Assembly: GCA_905178155.1 (NCBI GenBank) | Contig: CAJINV010000015.1 | Coordinates: forward strand, 610,387-674,386 | Direction of reading: 5' to 3' | DNA length: 64,000 nt | Source of the DNA: Amoebophrya sp. A120 | Lineage: Eukaryota; Sar; Dinophyceae; Syndiniales; Amoebophryaceae | Part shown: piece after piece, positions 22,238 to 33,692 of the stretch | How positions within the stretch are numbered: the first letter of the stretch is position 1 | Layout of the letters: every line of letters begins with the position of its first letter | Made by a program: the position numbers and the translations under genes | The notes under the pieces: generated by a model | What the model saw: only the letters and a program-made list of their open reading frames with translations | Databases searched by the model: none | What the model was told of the DNA's origin: nothing

Positions 22238-22694
22238 TTTTTTATTTGGCGTTCATCGCAAAGTTTCTGAACCATAAAAATGATGTAAAACAACATGCTG
22301 ACCCGATCGTCATGAAGATGACGGTGGGACGAACCACTTGCAGGAACCTACAAAGTAGCCACTGCCTCACTATGCTGGACATAAGGTGGAAGAAGATATT
22401 TCTGTAGTGGTTGTACAAAATTCATTTTTGTTGAGCGATGATAATTATAAATCCCCAAACGAAATTTTTCGTATTCAACATCGTTGCAGCTCCTGCAACT
22501 TTCAGTTTTACTTTGTCTTCTTAATCGTTATCGACATTCCGTGGTATCGACGCATCGATATTTTATTAGCTGCTGCAACTACAGCGCCTGCACCTGCTCG
22601 TACTGCAAGTTCAGTGATAATTGATTTATTTTTTGTATACACAACATATTTCCGCTTACCCTCCACAACCTCATCCTGCTTCCAGTCCTCTCTA
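22238..22694. other. Intergenic region
   Basis: 3' flank of the RAD51-like gene. AT-rich; nothing specific found. Confidence 0.5.
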
Positions 22695-25600
22695 TCACTG
22701 CGAAAACGTGACTCCCTGGTTCGTGATCCGCAAATCGAGAAAAACCTTCTTCTCCGCAGCTGCTGCGCTAGCGAACTTCTCGTTTTCTGCTGCTGGACGA
22801 CCCCCTTCTCCGCCACTGCAGCTCAAAGTGTCCTTCACCAACTCCATCTTCCGAAAGGTTGTAGCGCTGAAAGAGCCGGCGCTGGTTGTGGAGGCGCCAA
22901 ACTGGTTCATTGTTGTAGAAGGGAAAACATGTTGGCCAACACTTCCCTCAACTTTCCTCAACTGCAATCTGGTGTGCACCCGGCTGGCCACCTGCTGTCC
23001 GCCGACCGAGTCGAGGGTGACGTTGGTGTCGTGCTGGTTGAAGCTTGACATTGTGGAAGCAGCAACTGAAGAAGTTGTTGCACCAGCAGTGTAAGAAGTA
23101 TTGCTAGAAGAAGAAAACTTGTTGCGCACCTGATTTGACAAAACCACCGTTAATTTTCCCTCGTCCGCCAGTTTCTGCAGCAGCGAAAACACTTGCTGTA
23201 CGTTTTGCTTCTGTTTGGAAACCAAATCCATGAAGTTTTCCAAGATCAGAAGCTGGTGCGGCTGGTGGACCTGTGATTTTTTTACGTGTTTGATCTTGGC
23301 ATCGAGAACAAAGTCGCCGCATGTTCTTGTTCTTGATTTGATATGCATCGAGAACAAATTTTTATTTTTCGCAGATATAGTACCTCCTTCCCAGCATGAC
23401 CCACTTCCACCGGCTTGACAACCTGCAACAACGATTGCAGGATTGTGACCACATTCCCTGCGCCAGCAGCTCCTGAGCCGGTCGCGTTATTCGCGTCCTT
23501 TACTTCCGTATAGTTGATGTATTTCAGCAGGTGATTTCCGGACAAACTCACCCGTTTCAAAAACGCTCCGTTTGAAGAACTGGACTCCAAGACGAACACC
23601 TGGCTCAAATTGTTGTTGTTCATCATACCGTTGGTTTGGTGCTGTGCCGCTGGACCGCTTGTTGAAGCTGCACTTCCGACGTTCTTCTCAATTATCGGAG
23701 CAGGACTACTGCTGCCATTCACACCGAGAACCTGCTTTCTCGGCGCCGGACTGGGCATCCCCGGCGGCGACAGGCGGACTGCGACGACGAAGGAAACCGC
23801 GAGCTGCGCGAGGAAAGAGGTCTTCCCCGAACCGGATTCCCCGAAAACCTCCACGATCTGTCCGGGTTTGAAAAAGCCATTGGTCAGGAGTTGGTCGTTA
23901 AAGATGGTGGAAGCAGTGACAACTGTACTTGCGGAGGCAGGAGCAGCAACGTGACCGCAGCTAGAAGTGGTTTTACTTTTGGTATGCTCGTCGTCCTGCA
24001 GTTCTAATTCGTCCGACGCCTGGCTCCACTGCTTCTGCTTCAGCGCTGCATCGGTTTTGCTCTCGACGACAACTGTCAAAACCGGTTGATGGGCGGTTTC
24101 TGCTGCTAGATCCTGCTCTCCTTTCATCTCATTGTGTGCAACAGCAACTAAAACAGAAGAAGAAGCAGAGCTGGTATCTTTGTTCGCCACAGCATCAGCA
24201 CTTTTCTTGCTCAGCACCGGCGACGAGACTGGTTTGAAGGGAGTAGTTTTCACATCGGGTTGTTTTCCCGAGGCGGTGATGAAAGTCGGGTTGGAAATGG
24301 GGGAAGTTTTTTTCGGATTCTGCAACAGCGCGCTGGACAATACATCTTCGGAGTGTAGTACTGGTAAGGACTCATCGTTTGTTTGATCCAGTTGTTCCCC
24401 AACAAACTTCTGCTTTTTCGCCGGTGGTTTGATCGATTCCGCCGGGGAGACGACGTTGGATTTGTTGATTCCATCCTCAATGCTGCAACTGCTCTGCGAC
24501 AACTTCTCCACGTCCATTTTATCACTGGCCGGTGGGGATTGCGACAGCATTCCCTTCTTCTCAAAATTCAGCGGTTCGATGCTGTTCAACAGATCGCTCT
24601 TCAAAGTAGACGAACCGGACGAGGGTTTTTTGTTAAGGAGGCCGGACAAAGCGTTCTCCTTAGCAGAGTCAAGATCCGTTCTTACTCCGACGTCCGTGCC
24701 CTCGGGAAACAGCTTCGCCCCACCTAACATCGAATCCGGCGCCGCCAAACCGGTGGAATTCGCGTAGTTGGAGAGCATCGTCGCGGAGGTGTTCGGCGTG
24801 GAGGTGGGCATTTTCGTGTTTTTCATGGCACTTCTGCCTGCGTTGATGTTGAAACCAGCATGAGAAACTTCTTGTTCATCTTCCTCACCTTCGACTTCCA
24901 TCATGTTCTTTACAAATAATTTGGACGACATCGGGCTGACATTGTCGTTGTGACTCGTGGTCTCCATCGGATCCTCGTTGCTGCCCGCCACACTGCTGCT
25001 CTTCACACTTCCCCCGGCCGACAGCTTCGACGCCAGAATGCTCCCCAGCCGGGAGACGGACGGTTGGTGCCCGAGTTTGATCCGCACCCGCTCTTTATGA
25101 ATTGCAAAAGTATCCTCGTAGTCGCACTTGTTGTATGAATCGCATAAGAAATTTGCTCAACGTGACAAGTGGAATTTGTCATGCTGAATCACCTAAGAAA
25201 CCAGATTTGTCATGCAAGTCTGGCACTTATACGAGTGCGATAGTACTTTTGCGATGCATACTCCTCCTCATCAGACAGCTCTTCCAACGCTTCCTCGAGC
25301 ACATCGTCGGTTATTTCCTTCTCCTATCCTGAGTAAAAACGTACCCACACCATAGTCAAGATGGGGAATCGGCTAGACAAATCCACAAGTTTTGGCTGTT
25401 TTGCATGACAAATTTGGATTCGTAGTGTAGTGCTGTTTGAGCTAGCTCAGCAGCATCACAGATCTAGCATACCATGCTGATTGGAGCATGACAAATTGCA
25501 AAAAACGACTAGAAAATGCTTCTCATGGGGCTCCGCATGAGAAACATTTTCAGCATGCAGATTTGCATTACAACTCTGGTGTGGGTACGTTTTTACTGAG

Positions 25601-26817
25601 GATATCTCCAGAACGTTGTTCTCGACAAAAAACTCCGGCTTCAAGGAGTTCCGGATCACCGCGGCGGTGTACGGGGATTTCTGGTTGTTCTCGGATTTGT
25701 ATGAGAGTGCAAGGCTCCCCCTCCCCCTCATTTGTATAGCATTGTGCACGGCAATACACACACCCACACACGTGGAGCCCATGCATGACAAATTTCGGGG
25801 GCCCAAACAGTACTACAGTGAGTTGTACTGTTAGTTTGGGCTTCCGAAATTTGTCATGCAAGCAATGCCACAAGGCACCGACCGGATTTGGTATTTTGCA
25901 TGACAAATGAGGGGGAGGGGGAGTTGTGCACTGTCGTAATTTGCTCGAGAAAAGCGACGCGTGGGAGGAGGGAGAAAACTGGGGGTCTAACTCATCAAGC
26001 TCGGACAGGTATGCATTGCAAAAGTATCGTACTCGTACTAATTATCGCAGTAATGCATCACAAATGTCTCATCTCTCAAGTCAGAAGATCCCCATTACAA
26101 ATTTTATTTCTCATGCTGAGAAAATTTGTCATGCGCTTTCTACTCGTACGATACTTTTGCATTTCGTAACAGCTTGAGTTCGCCAATGTTGGGGAAGGAT
26201 GTTAGGTCGATCTGGTCGCGTTGTTCTGAAGAGGACGTAGTAGTTTTGAAGATCAATGTAGCATCGTTGTTTCTGTCCTTCACACCGACGTCCAACATGT
26301 TCTGGTCGGGCAATTTGGAGAGGTGCTCGGCGTCGAAAGCGTTGAAGTGGTGGTATCCCAGAGAAAAAAAAGCTGGCAGGGCATATTTGTAATGCAAAAA
26401 CACATAGATACACGCTAAAATTTGTCATGGGTGGCCCCATAGCATGCTACTTCGGATTTGCAGTGCAGTTTTTTTTTGTGTATTGATTTTTGCATGACAA
26501 ATATGCCCTGCCAGTTTTTTTCTGTGTGATAGGTGGTTCGGGTTCGCGGCGGTTGCGGACATGTCGGTCTTCATCTTCTGATGTGCTGCTTTAATATTCG
26601 GCTGAAGAAGAAGCTGTTGCTCCACCTCCTCCTCGCGCTGCAACACCACGCCAGCACCGTGCCCTTGCCCTTGTTGGGCCGCGTCCTCATCTCCACCTTC
26701 GATCACCATCTGCGTCCCCACGGTCCGGCGCGGGATGACAGAAATCGGAGTTTTGTCCTTCAAGACATTCCCCGCGCCGCCGCCGCCGGCGAGTTCGCAA
26801 TCTAAGGCGTCGGCCAT
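22695..26817 (-). CDS. RAD51/RecA-family protein with long N-terminal extension
   Basis: Exons: 26532-26817 (start MADALDCELAGGGG), 26169-26353, 25939-26009, 25605-25699, 25261-25324, about 23383-25095 and 22695-23272; about 1,000 residues. The C-terminal part is a RecA-type ATPase: Walker A in VFGESGSGKTSFLAQLA after NGFFKPGQIVE, Walker B-like HQLLILENFMDLV, then KLTVVLSNQVRNKF and a final strand RITNQGVTF. This pattern is typical of RAD51 paralogues in homologous recombination. The N-terminal ~600 residues are mostly disordered with acidic patches (DVLEEALEELSDEEE) and are unusual; RAD51 paralogues are normally 250-400 residues. Five introners lie in the 5' part; the last intron is GT-AG (donor GTACTA, acceptor CACAG). 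The specific paralogue cannot be named. It is possible that two genes are joined here, but every introner excision keeps the frame. Confidence 0.72.
25096..25260. mobile_element. Introner element F1 (165 bp)
   Basis: Flanks CTCTT and CTCCT (one mismatch). Excision joins ELSDEEE to RVRIKLGHQ in the RAD51-like gene. Confidence 0.9.
25325..25604. mobile_element. Introner element F3 (280 bp)
   Basis: F3 termini read GAGTAAAAACGTACCCACACC and complement. Perfect flanking repeat TCTCC. Excision joins FVENNVLE to KEITDDVLE. Confidence 0.92.
25700..25938. mobile_element. Introner element F7 (239 bp)
   Basis: Only F7 copy: termini carry CTCCCCCTCCCCC and its complement with GTGCAC/GTGCA-type ends. 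The right end is GTA, not ATA. Perfect flanking repeat ATTTG. Excision joins SLFSSK to SENNQKS. Confidence 0.9.
26010..26168. mobile_element. Introner element F1 (159 bp)
   Basis: Flanks ACAGG and ACAGC. Excision joins IGELKL to SELDELD. Confidence 0.9.
26354..26531. mobile_element. Introner element F6 (178 bp)
   Basis: Termini carry CTGGCAGGGCATATTTG and its complement next to poly-A/poly-T. Perfect flanking repeat GGTGG. Excision joins AANPNH to HFNAFDAEH. Confidence 0.92.
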
Positions 26818-27784
26818 GGTGATAGATTTATTGGTGTGCGGCTGGTGGATCGCGGAGTCGGAGTGTAGCAAGCTTGCTGCGTCGAGGAAACGAAGGAACA
26901 CTGACTAGGTTTAAGTAGTGGAGGGCTTGAAGGAAGGTTCCTAACTCTACTAGGTTGAACAGGAATGCATGCACAAGAAAAAAAAGAAAACAGGTCATCG
27001 TACGCACATTTTTGAAGCAGGTACCACTTTTAGTTTTTTCTCTCACTACTTGTACTTTTAAAGGTCGCTCAGGAAGACGTTGCTCGTGTTTTTTGGTGAG
27101 ACCAGCCTTCTGCAGTACAACCACAATGAAGAACACGGAAGATGATTCCTTTCCGAAAGTGCTATAATTTTCATACTACCTGAAGCTGCCTCGTCTCTAC
27201 TCGTACAGAGTATGGCAAGAGAGTGTACCTCCATACAAAATTTAGCAATCGGGGGCGATTGCAAAAATGTACATTCTTCTGTCGCGGCAGCCTGAATTCA
27301 CAAAATTTGTCTTCGTTCTTGCAGATCAATCTGCTCGTTGCTTCCATCGCAACTGTAGTATCAAAAAAGCTTTCTTGTTCTTCTTGTTGCTATAGGCTTT
27401 TGTAAACGACAATTGGGTTAAATTTCTTGATATCTTACCGTGACGCGGATTGTAATGTTAAATTCAAAAGGTGTGTAGTCCGAGTTCTCTGCGATCAATC
27501 TTTATAATTTTTCGCTATTTAATTGTACTAAATCGACATAAAAGCTGTAGTTCGTTGAGTTGCAGGTGCCCAAGCACAGTGCCCATGCAAGGCGTATTCT
27601 CGTGTAGTAGGGAGTAAAAAATACAGGCAGATTGTAGTAGAGAAGACATTTTTGCGCCGTTCCTCTTCCAGCACCGCTCTTCTACGGGAACTGGTCAACA
27701 AAGTGACCCGCCCCCTGGAGAAGTCCTCTACTACTGCTCGGGCAGTCCCGCCACGACAACTACGTGCGACGTTGTAGTTCTCCC
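26818..27784. other. Intergenic region
   Basis: Between the RAD51-like start and the leucine-rich-repeat gene's stop. Low coding potential. A 159-residue frame at 27528-28007 is a shadow that overlaps the LRR gene's last exon. Confidence 0.5.
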
Positions 27785-29063
27785 CTACTTCTTTCCCTTT
27801 TTGCCCTTCTTTCCCTTTCTCGCCGCTTTTCGCTCTTCGTACTCGGTCATGAGGTCTTCCAACAAATCCTCGAGCTGTTTCTCCTCCTCCTGTGACTGCA
27901 CATTCCACTTTACCAACCGCTCCCGCAGCCTGGCTAACCTCCTCTCCTGGACAGCCTCCATCTCCAGACGCATGGCTTCGACCTGAGGGAAGATGAGAAA
28001 TTTGCATTGCATAAACCGCTGGTGAAACAAAAAACTGTCATGCAAGAGCAAGAAAGCACAATAAGATTAAGAATAAATCGAGAATCGTCATCTTCTCATC
28101 TTCTAGTGCCACTCCGTACCTGCATCATGAACTGCCTGCTCTGGAACTCCTCGGCATACATGTGGAACTTCTCTCGCCTTTCCTGCCGTCTCAAAGCCGA
28201 GGCTCGTTCCCTATTTTTCTCCATTTTTGCCTCGATTTTTTGCTGCGTGAACGGTGGTATGTCGTTGTGGGAGAGGTCTAACTGGTATGCACAGAAAAAA
28301 ACCCATCAACATCCAATTTGTCATGCAAAAGAACATCCATAACCATAAAGTTCTGTGTTTGTCATGCAAAAAATGGATGTGGATGGGTTTTTTTCTGTGG
28401 ATAACTGGGTTAACACGTTGTTGAAGTCCAGGGCGTCGTCTGTTGAGATCATTGATTCGTCGATTTATGTCGGCGATTTTGATTTGAAACAAATGATTAG
28501 TGGATAGCATATTTTTGATTTGGATTACGTAAAACACCAATAAATCAGCATGTGATGTGAAAATCAAAATCTCGACCTCCAGTAAAAAAAGATTATACTA
28601 AACGCATCCGCCGCGGCAGGTCCCAGGCCGTTTTTCGCTAGAGCTAAGATCTGTACGTCCTGGTTTTTCCTCAATCCCTTAGCCAATTCCACTATTCCGC
28701 TGCTGTCCTGCCCACCGACTACTAGATTGTTGGCTTCGAGGTTGAGGCAGCTGTTATGGAAATTTTCAAAACCGTTCAGATTCAGATAATTATCGAGAGT
28801 TCATCGCATGTTGACAATGAGAAAAAATGCCAACCACTCGTTCGCGCATGATAAAAAAGAAGTCAATTATACAAGACGCGCTCGTTCTTCGTGAGTGCCT
28901 CCCCGAAGGCAGCTGCTGCTTTCACGCCTAAATTGTTCCCTTCCAGATCCATTTTTCGTAGCGAGTCGTTCTTGTGTAGCATCTTTGCAAGCGTGACGCC
29001 GTCTGTGATAGTTAGGTCGGTAAAGTTCAATTGTTGTTGTCCCTTTTTTAAGTTCCCTGCCAT
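27785..29063 (-). CDS. Leucine-rich-repeat (RI-type) protein
   Basis: Exons about 28875-29063 (start MAGNLKKGQQQLNFTDL), 28585-28800, about 28404-28470, about 28105-28285 and 27785 to about 27983. Repeats visible: LAKMLHKNDSLRKMDLEGNNLG, FHNSCLNLEANNLV, IVELAKGLRKNQDVQILALAKNGLG and LDFNNVLTQLDLSHNDIPP. These are ribonuclease-inhibitor-type LRRs that usually mediate protein binding. The C-terminus is a charged coiled coil (ERRLARLRERLVKW) with a KGKKGKKGKK tail. One F6 introner lies between NNVLTQ and LDLSHND; other introns look ordinary or were not resolved. May be fused to the coiled-coil exons at 29431-30458. Confidence 0.65.
28286..28403. mobile_element. Introner element F6 (118 bp)
   Basis: One of the shortest complete copies. 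Termini CACAGAAAAAAACCCATC and complement. Perfect flanking repeat ACTGG. Excision joins FNNVLTQ to LDLSHND. Confidence 0.92.
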
Positions 29064-29430
29064 GATGATCTTCAGTGTTCACGTTTTGTCAGCAGCAGCA
29101 CCGCCAACTTCAACACTCATCATTCATGCATAGAGAGCATCACTATCACAGCACCAGAAAAATCCATCAAAAATTATACCTTCGTCGTTTAGTCCTTTCC
29201 TCGACAAATCTATTGAAACACAACTTGTGTTCTTCTCCAAGGCTTGTGCTAGCAATCGCAATCGGACGCTCCCCAGCTCGATACCTTGATGATTTTTGTC
29301 GGTTTTGGTTTGATGCAGGTTTCACGCATAATAAAAGAAACAAACTCAACTTTAGTACAACTGTACCCAGGGCTCATCGAGGGGGAAATCTAAATATTAC
29401 ATTGCAAGTCACACGGAATTATATCGCGTC
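29064..29430. other. Intron or intergenic spacer
   Basis: Separates the coiled-coil and LRR exons. A GTAAAC donor follows VENVSCAG, but no acceptor that keeps the LRR frame was found, so it is unclear whether this is an intron or a gene boundary. Confidence 0.4.
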
Positions 29431-30458
29431 TCAGCTAATTCTAAGTTTACCTGCACAGCTGACATTTTCCACACTTGTATTCGCCACTAAGTGCCCCATT
29501 AGCTGATCCAGACCACCCTCCATTTTTGCCCGCTGCTCCTCTTCTTCCCTCTTTCTCCTCTCCTCTTCCTTCCGTCTTCTCTCCTGTTCTGCCTTGAGTT
29601 TTTTCGCCTCCTGCTCCTTGAGCCGCCTCTGTGCCTCCTCCTGCTCTTTGCGTTTTTTCTCATCCCCTATGCATTGCAAATGTGTCTGGGTTGGAAGGAT
29701 GCTGCAAGGTCTGTCATGCTTGTCTGGCATGACTGAAGAGTTTGTGATGCGTGTCCACGAAGAGACCCTTTTACTCGTCACCACGCAAAAACGCAGTTTG
29801 TCATGCGGAAAGCGCAACACTAATCAGCGCAGATATTTCTCAACATGCTTGGCTGTGCATTACAGAGCATCAGCATTCACTATTCGTCCCAACCCAACAT
29901 TACAAGTTTCCAGACCCTCCAGACATGTTTGCAGTTGATATCCTCGGCCTCTTGTCTTCTTCGCTTGATCAAATCTATCTTTTTCTGCTTCAAGTCCGCG
30001 GAGCGTTGCGTGTTCGGGAGCGCAGAAGTTGCAGGCTTGAAGACGAGATCTGAAAGAGGATTTTAATGTAGTTTAATATCTGCATTGCATCAACTGAAAA
30101 CCAAAGCGTGTCAATTACTGCGCATCAGTATAAATATGCATCATGACAAGAAGTTCAAGCATGTTGCAATCAGTACTTCCTTTCACTGTATCATCTTCTC
30201 CAAATTGCATCAACTGGTCCTCTATCGACTGCAAAAATATCGTACTAGAAGTCGGAATTGCAAATATTAACGTGCGTCACTGTGACTTCCATTTGCTTCC
30301 CAATGTAAACCAGCATTACAAGAAACTCCACAATTCAAGCTGAGCGAGCAATTTGTACATGCAATTACCACTAGTACGATTCTTTTGCACTGGATAGCCT
30401 CCGTCATCGAGGCTATGAGAGCATTTGTCTCAGCCTCGATTTGTGCTTGCGTCGCCAT
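29431..30458 (-). CDS. Coiled-coil protein, possibly N-terminus of the LRR gene
   Basis: Starts MATQAQIEAETNALIASMT at 30458. Exons: 30397-30458, about 30165-30222, 29941 to about 30045 and 29431-29667. The third and fourth exons carry ALPNTQRSADLKQKKIDL and then a long Lys/Arg/Glu coiled coil (KKRKEQEEAQRRLKEQE). The frame ends with LDQLMGHLVANTSVENV and a stop at 29431 if the GTAAAC there is not used as a donor. Such Lys/Glu helices followed by LDQLMGHLVAN commonly precede RI-type LRRs, so this may be one gene with 27785-29063. No function can be assigned. Confidence 0.5.
29668..29940. mobile_element. Introner element F2 (273 bp)
   Basis: Flanks TCCCC and TCCTC. Interrupts the coiled-coil gene between RRRQEAEDI and DEKKRKEQE. 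Confidence 0.88.
30223..30396. mobile_element. Introner element F1 (174 bp)
   Basis: Flanks TCCTC and GCCTC. Joining ALIASMT to EDQLMQFGEDD requires the right-hand repeat copy, which fixes the junction to one side of the mismatch. Confidence 0.88.
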
Positions 30459-32539
30459 CTTCGCTGTGTGTTGTGGGGTAGTAGACCACGTGGGGATATT
30501 ACTACAACACAGTAGAGCAAGCGGGTGCTTGTACTTGCTTTATTCTCCTCGCTGTCCTTCTACACAACGGAGATGTTGTTCTTCTTTCCGCTGGCTTACC
30601 TTCGACCTGCTACGTACTCGTCTGCAACGACGCGGCTTGCTACTTAAAAATTCTTCAGCAAGTCCGCGAAGTAGTAGTGCACTTCTTTGTTCCGCTACTT
30701 ACAAGAATTATCGTGAAAATCTGTTTCTTGATGCGACTACTTGTAACAACGGCCACGGCGACTTCGACAGATTTAGGAGAAATCGACGTGCCATCGGTGC
30801 TGGTTGTTCGAACGCCGGGTCTTCGTGGTTGTTTTTCCTACTTCTCCTTTCACGTGGAACAACCTGGCCGTGCTTGTTCTCGTTTTAATCTACTCGGACC
30901 TCCCAGTCCCAGTGCTCGACGCCTCTGCACTCGGTCTCGGTGGAGGTTACTGCAAGAAACTACCGCGGTGACGGATTTCTACAGTGTAGTACTGGAAACG
31001 TCGCAGCGCCGGTCGGTGGATCTTAAGAAATCAATGGATGTCTACAGCCAGCACTATGGCTGCAAGAACTGGGCGTCTCTGTCGTCGTGTAGTTGTGACT
31101 GCCGTAATGTGCTGGTAGGACGAAGTAGGAGTGGTTCGCGGGAATGATAGAAGCAGACGACAAGAACGTGCGCCAGAATCTCGAAGAGACCAGAGCCCAG
31201 CGGAGATGATGCTGCAAATTGCAAGTCTGCTGCTCCGCGACGTCAAGGGTGCGCCACACACCTTTGTCTCTCGCTGTTGTTTTTCGGTGGTCCTACAGGT
31301 CGATAAATTACCGCCCGGTTAGAAGTTTTGTCGTCTTTTCACGAGCCGAATGCAGGAGTCCTGCGCCTCTGAAGACGCTCGATGTTGAAGGAAGTAAGAG
31401 CGGTAGCCGTAGATCTTTACACCGCGTACTAGGACCTCCTGTGGTGATGTTTTTCTGTCGGTGGTTGAGCAGGCGGTCCACTCCACCAGTCGATTTCTGC
31501 GTGGCGATGAGACGAAGTAGGCGGACTTATTTGCGAGACTGGCGCAGCTCGTTGTCGTGTACGCCGTGTACAGAGTGTGCCTACAAGAGCGTCGTACCTG
31601 CAAGCGAGTCGGTTTCTCGCTTCGGCTTACGCCGGCATTTTTGTTTCAATCTTTTTGTTGCGTCTCCTGCTATATAGTGGCTATGTATTCTTCTAGTTAG
31701 AGTTACTGTTGTAGTTGTACTCGTTGCGCACTTATCATTTTTGTTGTGAGTTGATATGTGGCGACTCACCATTTAGAGCTTTCGTCAAAAATGTTTCGAA
31801 AAAGCCATGCTCAACAACTCGAGAAATTCGTTGCGCATGTGCATGGTCCTCCACCACGACAACAACTCTCAATGTTTTGCGTAAGCCACTCCTTTCCTGC
31901 CGATTCCGCCTCTCCAACCATACTTCACCCCTAAAAATTTCACCTCGGCCGCAGCTTCTGCAAGTCGCAAGAACGTCGAGAGTACCTCTATCAGTCAATA
32001 CGATACAACACTTGCGAGCGCGATGAATCATAATTCAAGCAGCGGTCTTGCTCTCACTCATCTTCTGCTCTTCCTTTACGTCTTTTTCCAGGGCGATTGT
32101 TGTACGTCGATCCCGAGAAAAGCACGCACGATAATTGCGAGCTGCAACTTCAACGAGCTGACTTATGCGCCAGTACCCCTAACAAAAGTCCGCGGCTCCA
32201 GGATAGCAACATAGGGACTACTCTTACATCCGCCTCGGTCGTATTTCTTTTTCAAGTTCAGGTACAAGGGTGTTCGATCGATTTTTGCAAAAAGTGGTGC
32301 TTTCTGCGTAGTAACAAGCGTATTCAAAAACAAGCACGAGCTGCGGAGTTCTTGCAGAGCACGATGAGTGGGAAGGAATACAGTGTGACTTTTTATGTAA
32401 TATTCTGGGACTTTGAGTTTGACTTTGAATATATCTTCGAGTTGTTTGAGTTTGATCACATGATCACGTATAGTAACTGCTAGCTAATCTAGTGTCTGAT
32501 TGTTTTTGTTTTCGAGACGTCTTTTCACGACAACCACCC
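30459..32539. other. Intergenic region without supported genes
   Basis: About 2 kb with short overlapping frames on both strands of roughly equal quality, none with domain-like sequence. No introners or RNA genes recognised. Confidence 0.5.
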
Positions 32540-33692
32540 TTATCTCAGCAGCGCTCCCGAAACCGGTACAAAATCGTAGTAGATGATGCACTATCCTGTG
32601 CAAAAGTATCGTACTCGTAGCAATCGCAATTATGCATCCCAAATCTTTATTTTCCTAAGGTAAATCCGCAATACAAATTTAATTTCTCATGCTGAGGAAA
32701 CTTGTATATGCTTATGCATTTATACGAGTACGAGTACGACAGTTTTGCAATTCATATGCACTCACCCCCCGTTACGCCGCATTCCTCGAGACTTGCGTCT
32801 GCCGAGACGATTTCTGGTTTTTGTGTCATGTTGGGGATTTTGCATCACAAGAACCATTTTTACCAATACCATTGCAAAATGGTTTTCATGCATAAAAAGC
32901 AACAAGGGAGGGACCGAGGCACAACATATACCACTGTACTACCTTCTGGATGAAATCGATTCACACAAATCGACAGCTTGTCGATTGACCCACCGTGTCT
33001 GTGGATAATTAAGTCCTCGATGTAACTTATTTTCGTTGTTGGCTTCACCTTTATTGTAAACTCCAGCAGCGTGCAAACTGGGGCGGCCTGATAGGATGTG
33101 TTTTTCCACCGTGATATGATCGTCAAGAAGAGGCAGAAGCAGATCGGGGTTATTTCCCAAATCAATTCAGGGATAGCATGACAACTACGAGTTTGCTCTG
33201 CATAGAGGAGAAACAAATTAGTACGCATGAGAGGTGGATCAAACACAACAACAAATACGAGTTTTATCGTTGCTTGGACTTCCCGGTTGTCTATTATGGG
33301 TGTGTCAGGATTGAGATCGGCAGACTGTTGAAATAGTTTGTCATGCATAAAACCGATACCAGTTAGTAGGAGGCCCAGTTATCAAGCGGCGCATGACAAA
33401 TTTTCCGAGCACCGGAATCCAATTTGTCATGCTGTTTGGGCACAGAAGACTGCTTTTGTCATGCTACTTTAGCAGCTCTAGTTCAAGCCCTACACAGGCT
33501 CACAATCGGCCTCACTTGCCATTCCGGCAAGACAGGCACTTCATCCCTGGCATTTTATGCATGACAAATCATTTCAACTTTGTCGATGTCAAACCTGACG
33601 CTTCCATATCTATTCTTGATGGCGTTATTACTGGGTGGTCGTACTTGGCAGCCTCCTCTACCTTCTCCTTTGCCTTCTTCGATTTTTTACCC
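32540..33692 (-). CDS. Small basic conserved protein, possible ubiquitin-like fold
   Basis: Starts MGKKSKKAKEKVEEAAKYDH at 33692 and ends FVPVSGALLR at 32540; about 120-130 residues. Exons about 33609-33692, 33245-33294, about 32952-33085, 32757 to about 32840 and 32540-32591. Internal sequence includes LLEFTIKVKPTTKISYIED, IIHRHGGSIDKLSICVNRF and later SLEECGVTGG; the alternation of strand, helix and Gly-Gly recalls ubiquitin-like domains. F5 and F1 introners are removed in frame (TPSRI to DNREVQ; GGEC to IIYYDFVP). A GT donor follows IKL; other junctions are approximate. Next to the CFAP52 gene, a ciliary role is possible but unproven. Confidence 0.6.
32592..32756. mobile_element. Introner element F1 (165 bp)
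   Basis: Perfect flanking repeat TGCAC. Excision joins GVTGGEC to IIYYDFVP. Confidence 0.93.
33295..33608. mobile_element. Introner element F5 (314 bp)
   Basis: F5 termini: TATGG, then GTCAGGATTGAGATCG, and a right end AACCTGACGCTTCCATA. Perfect flanking repeat TCTAT. Excision joins VITPSRI to DNREVQA. Confidence 0.93.
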
